This document shows, one piece after another, positions 1 to 9,075 of a stretch of 10,041 nucleotides of DNA. Where the stretch lies: contig CAKZZM010000153.1 in assembly GCA_937885465.1 (NCBI GenBank), positions 1-10,041 of the forward strand, read 5' to 3'. The stretch's first letter is position 1; each line of letters opens with the position of its first letter. Below the pieces are notes generated by a model, which did no database searches, was not told where the DNA came from, and saw only the letters and a program-made list of their open reading frames with translations. Both the position numbers and the translations under genes were made by a program. Origin of the DNA: an uncultured Bacteroidales bacterium (GTDB taxonomy: Bacteria > Bacteroidota > Bacteroidia > Bacteroidales > Paludibacteraceae).

Positions 1-2
1 GC

Positions 3-149
3 AAAGCGCATAAAGAACCGCTCTTTGTCGTTGCCGGTGCTCCCGCCTGCATGCCCGACCTCCAAGCTCTCGGCATCTCCAACTTCATCCACGTCCGCGT
101 AAATGTCCTCGACACCCTCAAATCGTTTAACCAAAAACTTTTGAAGTAG
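3..149 (+). CDS. mutA: Methylmalonyl-CoA mutase small subunit, C-terminal end (partial)
   Basis: Reading from base 3, 48 codons stay open to a TAG at 147-149, and the 5' part lies outside the window. The visible residues include VVAGAPACMPDLQALGIS and end in FNQKLLK. This resembles the C-terminal tail of the small, non-catalytic subunit of adenosylcobalamin-dependent methylmalonyl-CoA mutase, whose C-terminal domain is a degenerate cobalamin-binding fold. The large-subunit gene lies downstream on the same strand, the usual order in Bacteroidota, where the enzyme serves the succinate-propionate route. The codons are GC-rich like those of mutB. The odd point is the spacer of about 910 bp before mutB, since these two genes normally sit close together. 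The assignment rests on a short fragment plus the mutB context. Confidence 0.85.
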   Translation, partial: KAHKEPLFVVAGAPACMPDLQALGISNFIHVRVNVLDTLKSFNQKLLK

Positions 150-201
150 TATTTAATAGTCAAAAAATAGGATAGTTTTTTATTGGTCAAAAATTATCAA
201 A

Positions 202-254
202 AATTACCCAAAAGAAAAGGAAATAAAATTTTCTCTAATTTTTCTCAATTTTGG
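202..254 (+). repeat. Left direct repeat flanking the GxxExxY gene
   Basis: This AT-rich stretch starts AATTACCC, continues through GGAAATAAAATTTTCTCTAA and ends CTCAATTTTGG. It aligns with few gaps to 729-780 on the other side of the GxxExxY gene, which starts AATTACCCCCC, continues GGAAATTAATTTTCCCTAA and ends TAAATTTTTG. The gene between mutA and mutB is thus bracketed by related direct repeats. The right copy is also the first partial unit of the tandem array that follows. Just upstream, at about 184-210, TTGGTCAAAAATTATCAAAA resembles the reverse complement of the array's core. The alignment was made by eye. Confidence 0.55.
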
Positions 255-270
255 ATTAAAGACATCAACT

Positions 271-705
271 ATGATAGAAAAGAAACTTTTGGAATACGCT
301 GATTTAGCATACGATATTATTGGTGCTGCACTTGAAGTTCATAATGAATTAGGTTATGGCATATCTGAAGGCATTTACGAAGAGGCATTATGTCTTGAAT
401 TAAATGCAATTGGTTTACATGCTCAACATCAACTTGAACTTCCTGTATTCTATAAAGGGCAATTGTTGGAAAAGAAATTCCGAATAGATATAGTTGTTAA
501 TGAGGATGTGATAATTGAGTTAAAAGCTATGGAGTCAATCCTACCTGAACATAGAGCACAACTTTTCAATTATATGCGTTTAACCAAGAAACCAATAGGT
601 ATCTTGATGAACTTTGGCAAGAGTTTTCGCTCTGAAAAATATATCTATAATTCAACTACCAATGATGTCTCATTTTTTAATGTGAAATGTAAACGACAAT
701 TATAG
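271..705 (+). CDS. GxxExxY family protein (PD-(D/E)XK nuclease-like)
   Basis: This 144-residue protein carries the family signature GISEGIY (residues 31-37) after an N-terminal helix with the typical pattern VHNELGYG. A PD-(D/E)XK-like core follows, with D74 in RIDIVV and the E-L-K of IIELKAME at residues 83-85. The family is annotated as a PD-(D/E)XK superfamily nuclease-like fold, and its biological role is not settled. The length is slightly above the usual 120-130 residues. It sits alone in the mutA-mutB spacer, surrounded by AT-rich repeats, and is much more AT-rich than either mutase gene. That suggests an inserted cassette rather than an operon member with a metabolic role. The start is the first ATG of the open frame, with no recognisable Shine-Dalgarno sequence, as expected in Bacteroidota. 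Confidence 0.88.
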   Translation: MIEKKLLEYADLAYDIIGAALEVHNELGYGISEGIYEEALCLELNAIGLHAQHQLELPVFYKGQLLEKKFRIDIVVNEDVIIELKAMESILPEHRAQLFNYMRLTKKPIGILMNFGKSFRSEKYIYNSTTNDVSFFNVKCKRQL

Positions 706-728
706 GGTTGTATGTCATTTGATTCAAG

Positions 729-1024
729 AATTACCCCCCAAAAATGGAAATTAATTTTCCCTAATTTTGCTAAATTTTTGACAAATAAAATAACTCGAAA
801 TAGAGAGAATAATTTTTCCTCAATTTTACTCAATTTTTGACAAACAAAATAACTCGAAATATAGAGAATAATTTTTCTCAATTTTGCTCAATTTTTGACG
901 AATAAAATGACTTGAAATAGAGAGAATCATTTTCCCTAATTTTGCTAAATTTTTGACAAACAAAATAACTCGAAATAGAGAGAATCATTTTCCTCAATTT
1001 TCCTCAATTTTTGACGAATAAAAC
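729..1024 (+). repeat. 58-bp tandem repeat array in the mutA-mutB spacer
   Basis: Four full units lie at 783-841 (59 bp), 842-899, 900-957 and 958-1015 (58 bp each). A partial unit precedes them (about 729-782) and a short remnant follows (1016-1024). Each unit runs AAATAAAATAACTCGAAAT, then AGAGAGAAT, then an AT-rich stretch ending CTCAATTTTTGAC. The TTTTTGAC tags start at 775, 834, 892, 950 and 1008. Units differ from one another at several positions, notably CTCAATTTT versus CTAATTTT and ACTCG versus ACTTG, so the array is not a fresh expansion. There are no unique spacers, so it is not CRISPR. No gene is seen here. The array occupies the immediate upstream region of mutB and could affect its transcription or mRNA. 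Confidence 0.85.
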
Positions 1025-1059
1025 TATTATATTTTTTGACACAAAGAATTTGAAAAGTT

Positions 1060-3201
<2,142 letters not shown>

Positions 3202-3209
3202 ACTCTATC

Positions 3210-3248
3210 TATGCAAGGGCATATAATTAAGGTATATGCCCTTGCATA
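3210..3248 (+). terminator. Perfect hairpin after mutB, probable terminator
   Basis: The arm TATGCAAGGGCATATA at 3210-3225 is exactly complementary to 3233-3248, giving a 16-bp stem with a 7-nt loop (ATTAAGG). It begins 8 nt after the mutB stop codon. The sequence that follows is AT-rich but lacks an uninterrupted T run. It may therefore be a weak or bidirectional terminator or an mRNA-stabilising structure rather than a textbook intrinsic terminator. It separates the mutase operon from the accessory genes. Confidence 0.65.
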
Positions 3249-3267
3249 ATTAATAAACATAAACATT

Positions 3268-3423
3268 ATGGACGACTATCGTTTTAATTCAGAAACAGAC
3301 CCGACAGACGAGCAATTACAGATGCTTATGCATGAAGTCGGGCAAGATGTAAGAGAGAGCAACGCACAGATGCGTTCCGCTTTCTTTGCTCGTATTAACC
3401 AACAAATCAATGCCTCGTTATGA
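3268..3423 (+). CDS. 51-aa protein upstream of zeta-like kinase, putative antitoxin
   Basis: This short ORF encodes 51 residues, starting MDDYRFNSETDPTDEQLQML and ending NQQINASL. It is acidic at the N-terminus, probably helical, and contains several Met and Gln residues. Its TGA overlaps the ATG of the downstream P-loop kinase (ATGA at 3420-3423), so the two are probably translationally coupled. A small acidic helical protein directly before and coupled to a zeta-toxin-like kinase is the expected arrangement for a toxin-antitoxin pair. I recognise no specific antitoxin family, so the antitoxin role is inferred from position only. It begins 19 nt after the hairpin that follows mutB. Confidence 0.6.
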   Translation: MDDYRFNSETDPTDEQLQMLMHEVGQDVRESNAQMRSAFFARINQQINASL

Positions 3424-4016
3424 AAAAGCCGTTGCTCATCGTCATCGCCGGTCCCAATGGTTCGGGCAAAACAACTATCACGCGCCGTGTTATCCGTCAT
3501 CAATGGGCTGAGAGTTGCGAGTATATCAATCCGGACGATGTGGCGCAACATATCTATGGCGATTGGAACGACATCAAGGCTGTTCGCAAAGCAGTCAACT
3601 ATTGTGATAACCTGCGCGAACAGCTACTCCACGAGCGAAAAGATATGATTTTTGAAACGGTGCTGTCAAGTGATGGTAAAGTTGATTTCATACACAGGGC
3701 GAAAGATGCAGGCTATTTTGTGAGAGTATTCTTCATTTGTACTGCATCACCTGAAATCAATGCATCGCGTGTTGCCAATCGTGTTATGAAAGGCGGTCAT
3801 GATGTACCAATTACAAAGATTATCTCACGTTATGAGCGTGCGATAAACAATATGGCAATTATCACTCCCGTTATTGACCGCGCCTATTTCTATGATAACT
3901 CAATTGATAATCAAGAAGCCCGACTGCTCTTTCGCACAACTGACGGCACCCTTACTAAACAATACACTGAAACCATTCCGGACTGGGCGATGAGCATATA
4001 TAATATAGTAAAGTAG
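3420..4016 (+). CDS. Zeta-toxin-like P-loop kinase
   Basis: This 198-residue protein begins with a strong Walker A motif, GPNGSGKT at residues 11-18. NPDD follows at 37-40, then FETVLSS at about 78-84, then RVANRVMKGGHDVP at 117-130 with the basic residues that usually close over ATP. The INPD, FET and RVxxRVxxGGH order is typical of zeta-toxin and related AAA-type small kinases. Zeta toxins phosphorylate UDP-N-acetylglucosamine and block peptidoglycan synthesis, but many chromosomal relatives in Bacteroidota have unknown substrates. The gene overlaps the 51-codon ORF upstream by ATGA, supporting a toxin-antitoxin or two-gene unit. Its base composition is intermediate between mutB and the AT-rich genes further on. 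The kinase fold is secure and toxicity is inferred. Confidence 0.85.
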   Translation: MKKPLLIVIAGPNGSGKTTITRRVIRHQWAESCEYINPDDVAQHIYGDWNDIKAVRKAVNYCDNLREQLLHERKDMIFETVLSSDGKVDFIHRAKDAGYFVRVFFICTASPEINASRVANRVMKGGHDVPITKIISRYERAINNMAIITPVIDRAYFYDNSIDNQEARLLFRTTDGTLTKQYTETIPDWAMSIYNIVK

Positions 4017-4047
4017 CCATCCTTACCATATCTCCGAGCGACTATCT

Positions 4048-4079
4048 ACGGCAAAAACACGGCAAAAGGACGGCAAAAG
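4048..4079 (+). repeat. Three direct repeats with 11-bp period
   Basis: ACGGCAAAA occurs at 4048, 4059 and 4070, each copy exactly 11 bp after the last, in the 157-bp gap between the zeta-like gene and the next ORF. The spacing is about one helical turn, so the copies face the same side of the DNA, as in some operator arrays. A second small tandem, TCGATATC then TCGATATA, lies at 4125-4140 closer to the next start codon. A role as a protein-binding site is possible but unproven. Confidence 0.5.
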
Positions 4080-4173
4080 ATAAAGACGATACCAAGAGAA
4101 AAGACCAGCAAAGCAAATACAAATTCGATATCTCGATATATCCCAATTCCGATAATACGAAAATAATACAAAC

Positions 4174-4494
4174 ATGGCTAAGGCAGATTTAGAAGTTCCT
4201 TTCAGCGGCATTCACGGCAGGCTCTACAGCGATAGTGAAATATATTACGCCAATCGACTTGGCGAAACCGTTGTGTCCCACTACCCCAAGCACAAAGACC
4301 CGAAGAAAATCACCGCTCATCAGCATGACCTCAACGACAAATTCCGCCAAGCAGTATCACAAGCCAAAATAGAACTCACCACCCCCGACCGCCGCGCCTA
4401 TTGGCAAGAACAATTCAACAATCAACCCACGGACCAAAAGCAATACAAAACCTTACGAGGTTTTGTAATAGCACAACTAACAAAACAACAATAA
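4174..4494 (+). CDS. Small hypothetical protein
   Basis: This 106-residue protein starts MAKADLEVPFSGIHGRLY. It has no signal peptide or membrane segment and is rich in Gln, Lys, His and Tyr. The N-terminal third, with GIHGRLYSDSEIYYANRLGE, looks like a short beta-rich segment, and the remainder (about residues 45-106) is probably helical. I recall similar short proteins of about 100 residues in Bacteroidales genomes but cannot assign a family or role. The start is the first ATG in a frame preceded by an AT-rich region. The protein kinase gene starts 11 nt after its stop, so the two may be co-transcribed, although this gene is less AT-rich than the kinase. Confidence 0.6.
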   Translation: MAKADLEVPFSGIHGRLYSDSEIYYANRLGETVVSHYPKHKDPKKITAHQHDLNDKFRQAVSQAKIELTTPDRRAYWQEQFNNQPTDQKQYKTLRGFVIAQLTKQQ

Positions 4495-4505
4495 ACAGAG
4501 ACATT

Positions 4506-5624
4506 ATGAATGATAACAATATAATTGATGCAATGTTTGCAGCAAGTAATCTTGAGGGTAAGATTATTGATGGTTGGCAAGTCAAATTAAAATTGCCACG
4601 ACCTGATAAATCACAAGGTGAGTCAGGAGGAAATTTTTCAATATGTTACATTGTTGAAAAAGATGGTAAGGAGTTTTTTATGAAGGTGCTAAATTATCAG
4701 AATGTTGTATTCCCTGCTTCATTAAGTGGATTGACTCTTCCAGAATACATGGAGAGGGCACTTAAAGAATTTAATTATGAGAAAAATCTTTCCCGATATT
4801 GTAAAGATAAAAGGATTTCAAAAGTTGTGGTATATGAGGCTTCTGGGGAAGTGGAGTTGAAGGAATTTCAATTTCCAACAGTCTCATACATAGTGTATGA
4901 AAAAGCAAATGGCAATATAAGAAAATTTATTGAATTTTCTAAAAAGTTGGAGTTTTCCGCACGAGTAAATACCTTGTCAGAAAAGCTCCGCTCATTGAGA
5001 GATGTAGCAACAGGGTTGAGTAATTTACATCGAAATGACATTACACATCAAGATTTGAAACCATCTAACATTATGGAGTTTGGTAATGAATCAAAGATTG
5101 GGGATTTAGGTAGATCATTATGTTTTGATGAAAATATTGAATGTCCATATCCAGCGACCACATTTCATGGTGATTGGACTTATGCTCCTATTGAAGCGAT
5201 TTTTGGCTATTTACTTTCAGACATAAGAGAACGCTTATGCCAAATGGATAATTATACATTGGGTGGTCTTATATCATATTATCTGACAGGTATGTCATTT
5301 AATGCATTAATGAATATGAATCTACCTATTGATATGTTACAGATGAGAAAAATGGGACTGAAATATGAAGATGTGAAAATTGATTTAACAAATGCTTTTG
5401 AATTGAGTTTGCAAATATTGCGTGATGAAATTCCATTAGATAGTATTCGTGAAGATATTGTTAAAATAGTTGAGTATTTATGCAATCCTAATCCAGAAAA
5501 GCGAGGGCATCCTATCAATTTATCAGCGACAAACAAAATTCCAAATTATGATTTACAAAGAACAATAACAGAATTAGATGTCGCCCTCCAAAAGGCAAAA
5601 TTAGAATTATTAAAAATGAAGTAG
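4506..5624 (+). CDS. Eukaryotic-like Ser/Thr protein kinase
   Basis: This 372-residue protein contains a complete Hanks-type kinase core. It has a Gly-rich segment (GGNFSICYIV, about 41-50), the ATP-anchoring Lys60 in EFFMKVL and a helix-C region around 83-95. The catalytic loop is HQDLKPSN (171-178), with Asp173, Lys175 and Asn178. The metal-binding Asp190 is in a DLG variant of DFG, the APE-like motif is YAPIE at 216-220, and a helix-F pattern DNYTLGG starts at Asp238. All catalytic residues are present, so it should be active. No transmembrane segment or PASTA domain is seen, so it is probably cytosolic. An in-frame ATG at 4401 lies inside the preceding gene, and 4506 is preferred because the kinase fold starts after it. 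The TPR gene starts 1 nt after its stop, indicating a tightly coupled pair. Its AT-rich codon use suggests acquisition. Confidence 0.9.
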   Translation: MNDNNIIDAMFAASNLEGKIIDGWQVKLKLPRPDKSQGESGGNFSICYIVEKDGKEFFMKVLNYQNVVFPASLSGLTLPEYMERALKEFNYEKNLSRYCKDKRISKVVVYEASGEVELKEFQFPTVSYIVYEKANGNIRKFIEFSKKLEFSARVNTLSEKLRSLRDVATGLSNLHRNDITHQDLKPSNIMEFGNESKIGDLGRSLCFDENIECPYPATTFHGDWTYAPIEAIFGYLLSDIRERLCQMDNYTLGGLISYYLTGMSFNALMNMNLPIDMLQMRKMGLKYEDVKIDLTNAFELSLQILRDEIPLDSIREDIVKIVEYLCNPNPEKRGHPINLSATNKIPNYDLQRTITELDVALQKAKLELLKMK

Positions 5625-5625
5625 T

Positions 5626-7155
5626 ATGGCATCATTTAATGAAGTTGATATAAGAAATGTTTTACCTAATTGGCGTGGATATTCAAAAACGGCTAAAATA
5701 GGTGAATTTCAAGCATCAAAAAAATATAATTATGTTATTCCTTTATTCTCGCTTGATGAATATATAAGTGCATGGAATGAGAACAAGAGTGTTCCATTTG
5801 CTGCGGACTTGATTTCTGCCGCAATAACGAATGGACAAAAAGAAAATGTAAATGTAATAGAAGCTGCACAATTTATAGTTGCACACTCTGATGAATGTTC
5901 TTCTACTCAACTATTATGTGCGAAAAGTCTTATACCAAACATATCTAATACACTTGAAAACAAAACAGAATTATCAAGTAAATTGTCTGATTTGCAGAAT
6001 AAAAATGCTCATTATCACGAAAGTATTAGAATATTGAAACAGCGAAATATCTTATTCCCCTATAATGCAATAAATTATTGTGAGTTAGCAAGATATTACA
6101 CGAATTTGGGGCAAACAGAGAAGGCCCTAAAGACGATGTTAATAGCCGTTCAGTTGGCTCCTGAATCTCGTTTTATTTCCCGAAGTGCAGCAAGACTGTA
6201 TTCACATTTGGGAGAATATGATTTAGCACATAAAGTTTTGGTTAAAAATCCATGGTTATTAACAGACCCATGGATTATTGCATCTGAAATTGCTGTTAAC
6301 TCTGCCATGGGACGTGGTTCAAGATATGTAAAAAAAGGGCAAGAACTCATTGATTCAGGGAAATATACACCATTTAGTTGTTCTGAATTGGCAAGTGCAA
6401 TAGCCACATTAGAGATGAAAAATGGAAACCGAAAGAAATGTCGGCATTATATGAATCTCGCATTACAAGAGCCGAATGACAATAGTCTTGCCCAAGCCGA
6501 ATGGATTATTCATGAAGACAATAATATAGGACTGACATTCGGTGACTATTCATATCTACAAAATAAGGCTGAAGCTGATTGCAGATATGCGTATTTTAGG
6601 GATGATTACACAAAAGCTCTATCCACAGGTATAGATTGGATTGCTGATTACCCATTCGAAACGAATCCGATTTATTTTACTGCCGAGATGGCATATACTT
6701 ACTTGAGAGAGTATAAAATAGCGATTGACGTTATACTTTTAGGGCTAAGAGCAAATCCAGATGATATTGGACTGATAAATAATTTAGCATATTCTTATGC
6801 TTTATCTGGGCAGTTATTGAAAGCAGAAAGTACATTAGAGAAGGTAAACTTAAGAGGATCCAATGTTTTAAATGAAACAAAGGTCTGCTTGACCGCAACA
6901 AAAGGTTTAATTGAATATAGAAAAGGAAATATTGAAACAGGGCAATTATTATATCTGCAAGCGATGACTGATGCTAAAAATTTAGGTTGTGAACAAAGTC
7001 TAATTGAAAAGGCAATGTTAAATTTTATTAGGGAGGAAGTGTTATTTAACCCTAACTATGATAAAAAATTATTATCCTTAATGGAAAATATAACATCTAC
7101 AGATAAAGAATTAAACCAATTAAAAAATGATGTGCTTGTACTAATCAAAACATAA
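5626..7155 (+). CDS. Tetratricopeptide-repeat protein paired with the kinase
   Basis: This 509-residue protein has no signal peptide and is largely helical. Clear TPR-like units occur at about 146-180 (ELARYYTNLGQTEKALKTML), 181-212 (AARLYSHLGEYDLAHKVLV), 345-378 (MAYTYLREYKIAIDVILLGL) and 379-410 (LAYSYALSGQLLKAESTLE). Weaker helical repeats lie between and after them. The first 100 residues, including LPNWRGYSKTAKIGEF, do not look like TPR and may form a separate partner-binding region. The gene starts 1 nt after the kinase stop, with matching AT-rich composition, so the two are almost certainly co-expressed and probably interact. Kinase plus TPR pairs occur in bacterial signalling and in several defence-associated operons. 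Here the function is inferred only from pairing and from the restriction-modification neighbour. Confidence 0.85.
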   Translation: MASFNEVDIRNVLPNWRGYSKTAKIGEFQASKKYNYVIPLFSLDEYISAWNENKSVPFAADLISAAITNGQKENVNVIEAAQFIVAHSDECSSTQLLCAKSLIPNISNTLENKTELSSKLSDLQNKNAHYHESIRILKQRNILFPYNAINYCELARYYTNLGQTEKALKTMLIAVQLAPESRFISRSAARLYSHLGEYDLAHKVLVKNPWLLTDPWIIASEIAVNSAMGRGSRYVKKGQELIDSGKYTPFSCSELASAIATLEMKNGNRKKCRHYMNLALQEPNDNSLAQAEWIIHEDNNIGLTFGDYSYLQNKAEADCRYAYFRDDYTKALSTGIDWIADYPFETNPIYFTAEMAYTYLREYKIAIDVILLGLRANPDDIGLINNLAYSYALSGQLLKAESTLEKVNLRGSNVLNETKVCLTATKGLIEYRKGNIETGQLLYLQAMTDAKNLGCEQSLIEKAMLNFIREEVLFNPNYDKKLLSLMENITSTDKELNQLKNDVLVLIKT

Positions 7156-7165
7156 TAAAATAGAT

Positions 7166-7228
7166 ATGAGTGTACTTCGTACAGAAAATTTATTAAAAGT
7201 ATTCTCAATACTAATATATACGATATGA
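7166..7228 (+). CDS. Possible 20-codon leader ORF
   Basis: A 20-codon ORF starting MSVLRTENLL lies in the 69-bp gap after the TPR gene. Its TGA (7226-7228) overlaps the ATG of the secreted-protein gene at 7225. That is the same ATGA coupling seen twice elsewhere in this window, so it may be a leader that passes ribosomes to the next gene. Its codons cover a small perfect palindrome, TGTAC-TTC-GTACA, at 7171-7183. It is short enough to be chance, and no peptide family is recognised. Confidence 0.25.
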   Translation: MSVLRTENLLKVFSILIYTI

Positions 7229-7680
7229 GAAAAATATTATTATTTGTTCTTTTATTTTGGAGCATTACTATAGGATTCGCTCAAGATGCATCAAAGTCGA
7301 ACAACGACTCTCTTATTATAAGGATTGATAGTTTAATACAGGCTAATAACGATTTATTGGAGCATATTGAACTTAATATGTCTTTGAAACAGCGTTATAA
7401 ACTATATCCAACAGAGAACATATATACATTATTACAATTAGATACAAAGACTGGAAAAATTGAACAGGTCCAGTGGTCATTGGATTCTGATAACGAAGGG
7501 TCACTGTCCATTAATAGTGATGACCTTACATTTGGATATGGATATGGTTCAGGGAGTTTTGAACTTTATCCTACAAAAAACATGTATCAGTTTATTTTGC
7601 TTGATAAAACATCAGGAAGGAAATGGCATATTCAATGGGGTATGGAAGCGTCTAAAAGGTGGATTAGACGCATATATTAA
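7225..7680 (+). CDS. Small exported protein with two internal repeats
   Basis: This 151-residue protein begins with a clear signal peptide: MRK, a hydrophobic stretch (ILLFVLLFWSITIG), then FAQ, so cleavage near residue 19-20 is expected and it is probably periplasmic. A short helical region (about 28-55) precedes two similar beta-rich repeats. The first, at about 57-86, contains LYPTENIY, LD, TGK and QWSL. The second, at about 111-140, contains LYPTKNMY, LD, SGR and QWGM. I remember similar short exported proteins as common in Bacteroidales but cannot name a function. The end looks natural (EASKRWIRRIY), and a longer overlapping ORF in another frame does not extend it sensibly. Its place between the kinase-TPR pair and the restriction-modification genes is unusual, since those partners act in the cytosol. 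Confidence 0.75.
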   Translation: MRKILLFVLLFWSITIGFAQDASKSNNDSLIIRIDSLIQANNDLLEHIELNMSLKQRYKLYPTENIYTLLQLDTKTGKIEQVQWSLDSDNEGSLSINSDDLTFGYGYGSGSFELYPTKNMYQFILLDKTSGRKWHIQWGMEASKRWIRRIY

Positions 7681-7791
7681 AATAGTAGGAGATAAGGTCT
7701 ATTGTGATTTTAGTAATGGTATACATTACACTATCTATAAATACATTATATTGAGCATAGCATTGAAGATGGAATAAAAAAATAGTTAATT

Positions 7792-9075
7792 ATGATACAA
7801 ACCAAACATACACTTATCACAGGCGATAGCCGCAATATGCGATTGATGCCAGACAGATCTGTTGAACTCATTATTACCTCACCGCCATATTGGCAACTGA
7901 AAGATTATGGTAATGATGAACAAATCGGTTTTAACGAAAGTTATGAATCGTACATTAACAACCTTAATCTCGTATGGTCAGAGTGCAACCGTATTTTAAA
8001 AGATGGTTGCCGCTTGTGCATTAATATAGGCGACCAATTTGCTCGTTCTGTCTATTATGGTCGATATAAGGTTATTCCTATTCGTACCGAGATAATTCGT
8101 TTTTGCGAAACACTCGGACTTGACTATATGGGGGCTGTTATATGGCAGAAGCAAACCACTATGCATACCACCGGTGGTGGTGTGGTGATGGGTAGTTTTC
8201 CGTATCCTCGCAATGGAATATTAAAGATTGATTATGAGTTTATTCTCATTTTCAAGAAACAGGGCAAAGCCCCAACACCCGCAAAAGAGCAAAAGGATTT
8301 ATCAGAAATAAGCAAAGACGAGTGGAATAAACTATTTGCTTCGCATTGGACTTTCGCAGGCGCACGTCAAGATGGACATATTGCAGTCTTTCCAGAAGAA
8401 CTACCTGCCCGCTTAATAAAGATGTTCTCTTTTGCTGGTGAAACAATTTTTGATCCGTTTATGGGCAGCGGTACAACAGCTCTTGCTGCTCGTAACTTGC
8501 AACGCGATTCAATAGGATATGAAATCAATCCTGACTTTAAACTATATTACCAACAAAAAGTGGCAGGTGACTTGTTGACTAATAGTACGATTCATTATCA
8601 AGTAGATCAAGAATCACACAATATAGAAGGGCTTACTGATAAATTGCCGTATCTGTTCCACGACCCATTAAAGATGAATAACAAAATTGATGTCAAGAAA
8701 CTTCAGTTTGGCTCTAAAATTAATAAAGAAAGCGGAGAACGTGAAGAGTATTACTCAGTTAAAGAGGTTCTTTCTCCAAACATGGTGGAACTTAATAGTG
8801 GTTTGGTAGTACGTCTGCTTGGGGTAGAGCCGAATCCTTTGACCGCTGTACAAGCCAGACATTTTATTGCAGCTAAAACAAAAGGTCATAGGGTCTTTAT
8901 GCGTTTTGATGATGTAAAATATGATACAGATAATAACCTTATGTGTTATTTGTATTTGGAAAACAAGACATTTATCAATGCACACTTGTTGAAAGAAAAA
9001 TTAGCATTACCTGATATGATTACTCCATATAGGTATCGTCAGAAATTTGCAACATATAAAATGGACCAAATATGA
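7792..9075 (+). CDS. DNA methyltransferase (N4-cytosine/N6-adenine, beta type) of a MjaI-like R-M system
   Basis: This 427-residue protein has catalytic motif IV, TSPPYW, at 29-34. The AdoMet-binding motif I, DPFMGSGTT, comes later at 221-229, followed by GYEIN. That order defines a beta-class amino methyltransferase. Because the overlapping downstream gene is a MjaI-family endonuclease, whose known member cuts CTAG, the likely target is CTAG, probably as N4-methylcytosine. An additional C-terminal region (about 310-415) includes VVRLLGVEPN, ARHFIAAKTKGHRVFMRFDD and INAHLLKEKLA. It resembles the OB-fold of staphylococcal nuclease but lacks that enzyme's acidic catalytic residues, so it may be a DNA-recognition module. 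The reading frame is intact, and its TGA overlaps the endonuclease ATG at 9072-9075. It is more GC-rich than the kinase-TPR pair, so the two units may have different origins. Confidence 0.9.
   Translation: MIQTKHTLITGDSRNMRLMPDRSVELIITSPPYWQLKDYGNDEQIGFNESYESYINNLNLVWSECNRILKDGCRLCINIGDQFARSVYYGRYKVIPIRTEIIRFCETLGLDYMGAVIWQKQTTMHTTGGGVVMGSFPYPRNGILKIDYEFILIFKKQGKAPTPAKEQKDLSEISKDEWNKLFASHWTFAGARQDGHIAVFPEELPARLIKMFSFAGETIFDPFMGSGTTALAARNLQRDSIGYEINPDFKLYYQQKVAGDLLTNSTIHYQVDQESHNIEGLTDKLPYLFHDPLKMNNKIDVKKLQFGSKINKESGEREEYYSVKEVLSPNMVELNSGLVVRLLGVEPNPLTAVQARHFIAAKTKGHRVFMRFDDVKYDTDNNLMCYLYLENKTFINAHLLKEKLALPDMITPYRYRQKFATYKMDQI

Noticed and set aside
729..1024. Tandem repeats as a possible CRISPR array
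   Set aside because: The whole 58-bp unit repeats with no unique spacers, the units are imperfect, and no cas gene is present.
4401..4505. Upstream in-frame start for the protein kinase
   Set aside because: It lies inside the preceding gene and adds 35 residues, low in complexity, unlike a kinase N-terminus. The ATG at 4506 sits 11 nt after the previous stop.
7460..7777. Overlapping + strand frame extending past the secreted-protein gene, as a possible frameshift
   Set aside because: The secreted protein ends naturally after its second repeat, and the alternative frame gives no continuation of the repeat or any known motif.
8161..8190. GT/GG-rich stretch in the methyltransferase as a slippage site
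   Set aside because: It is an ordinary coding run (TTGGG) in an intact frame with no repeat of suitable length.
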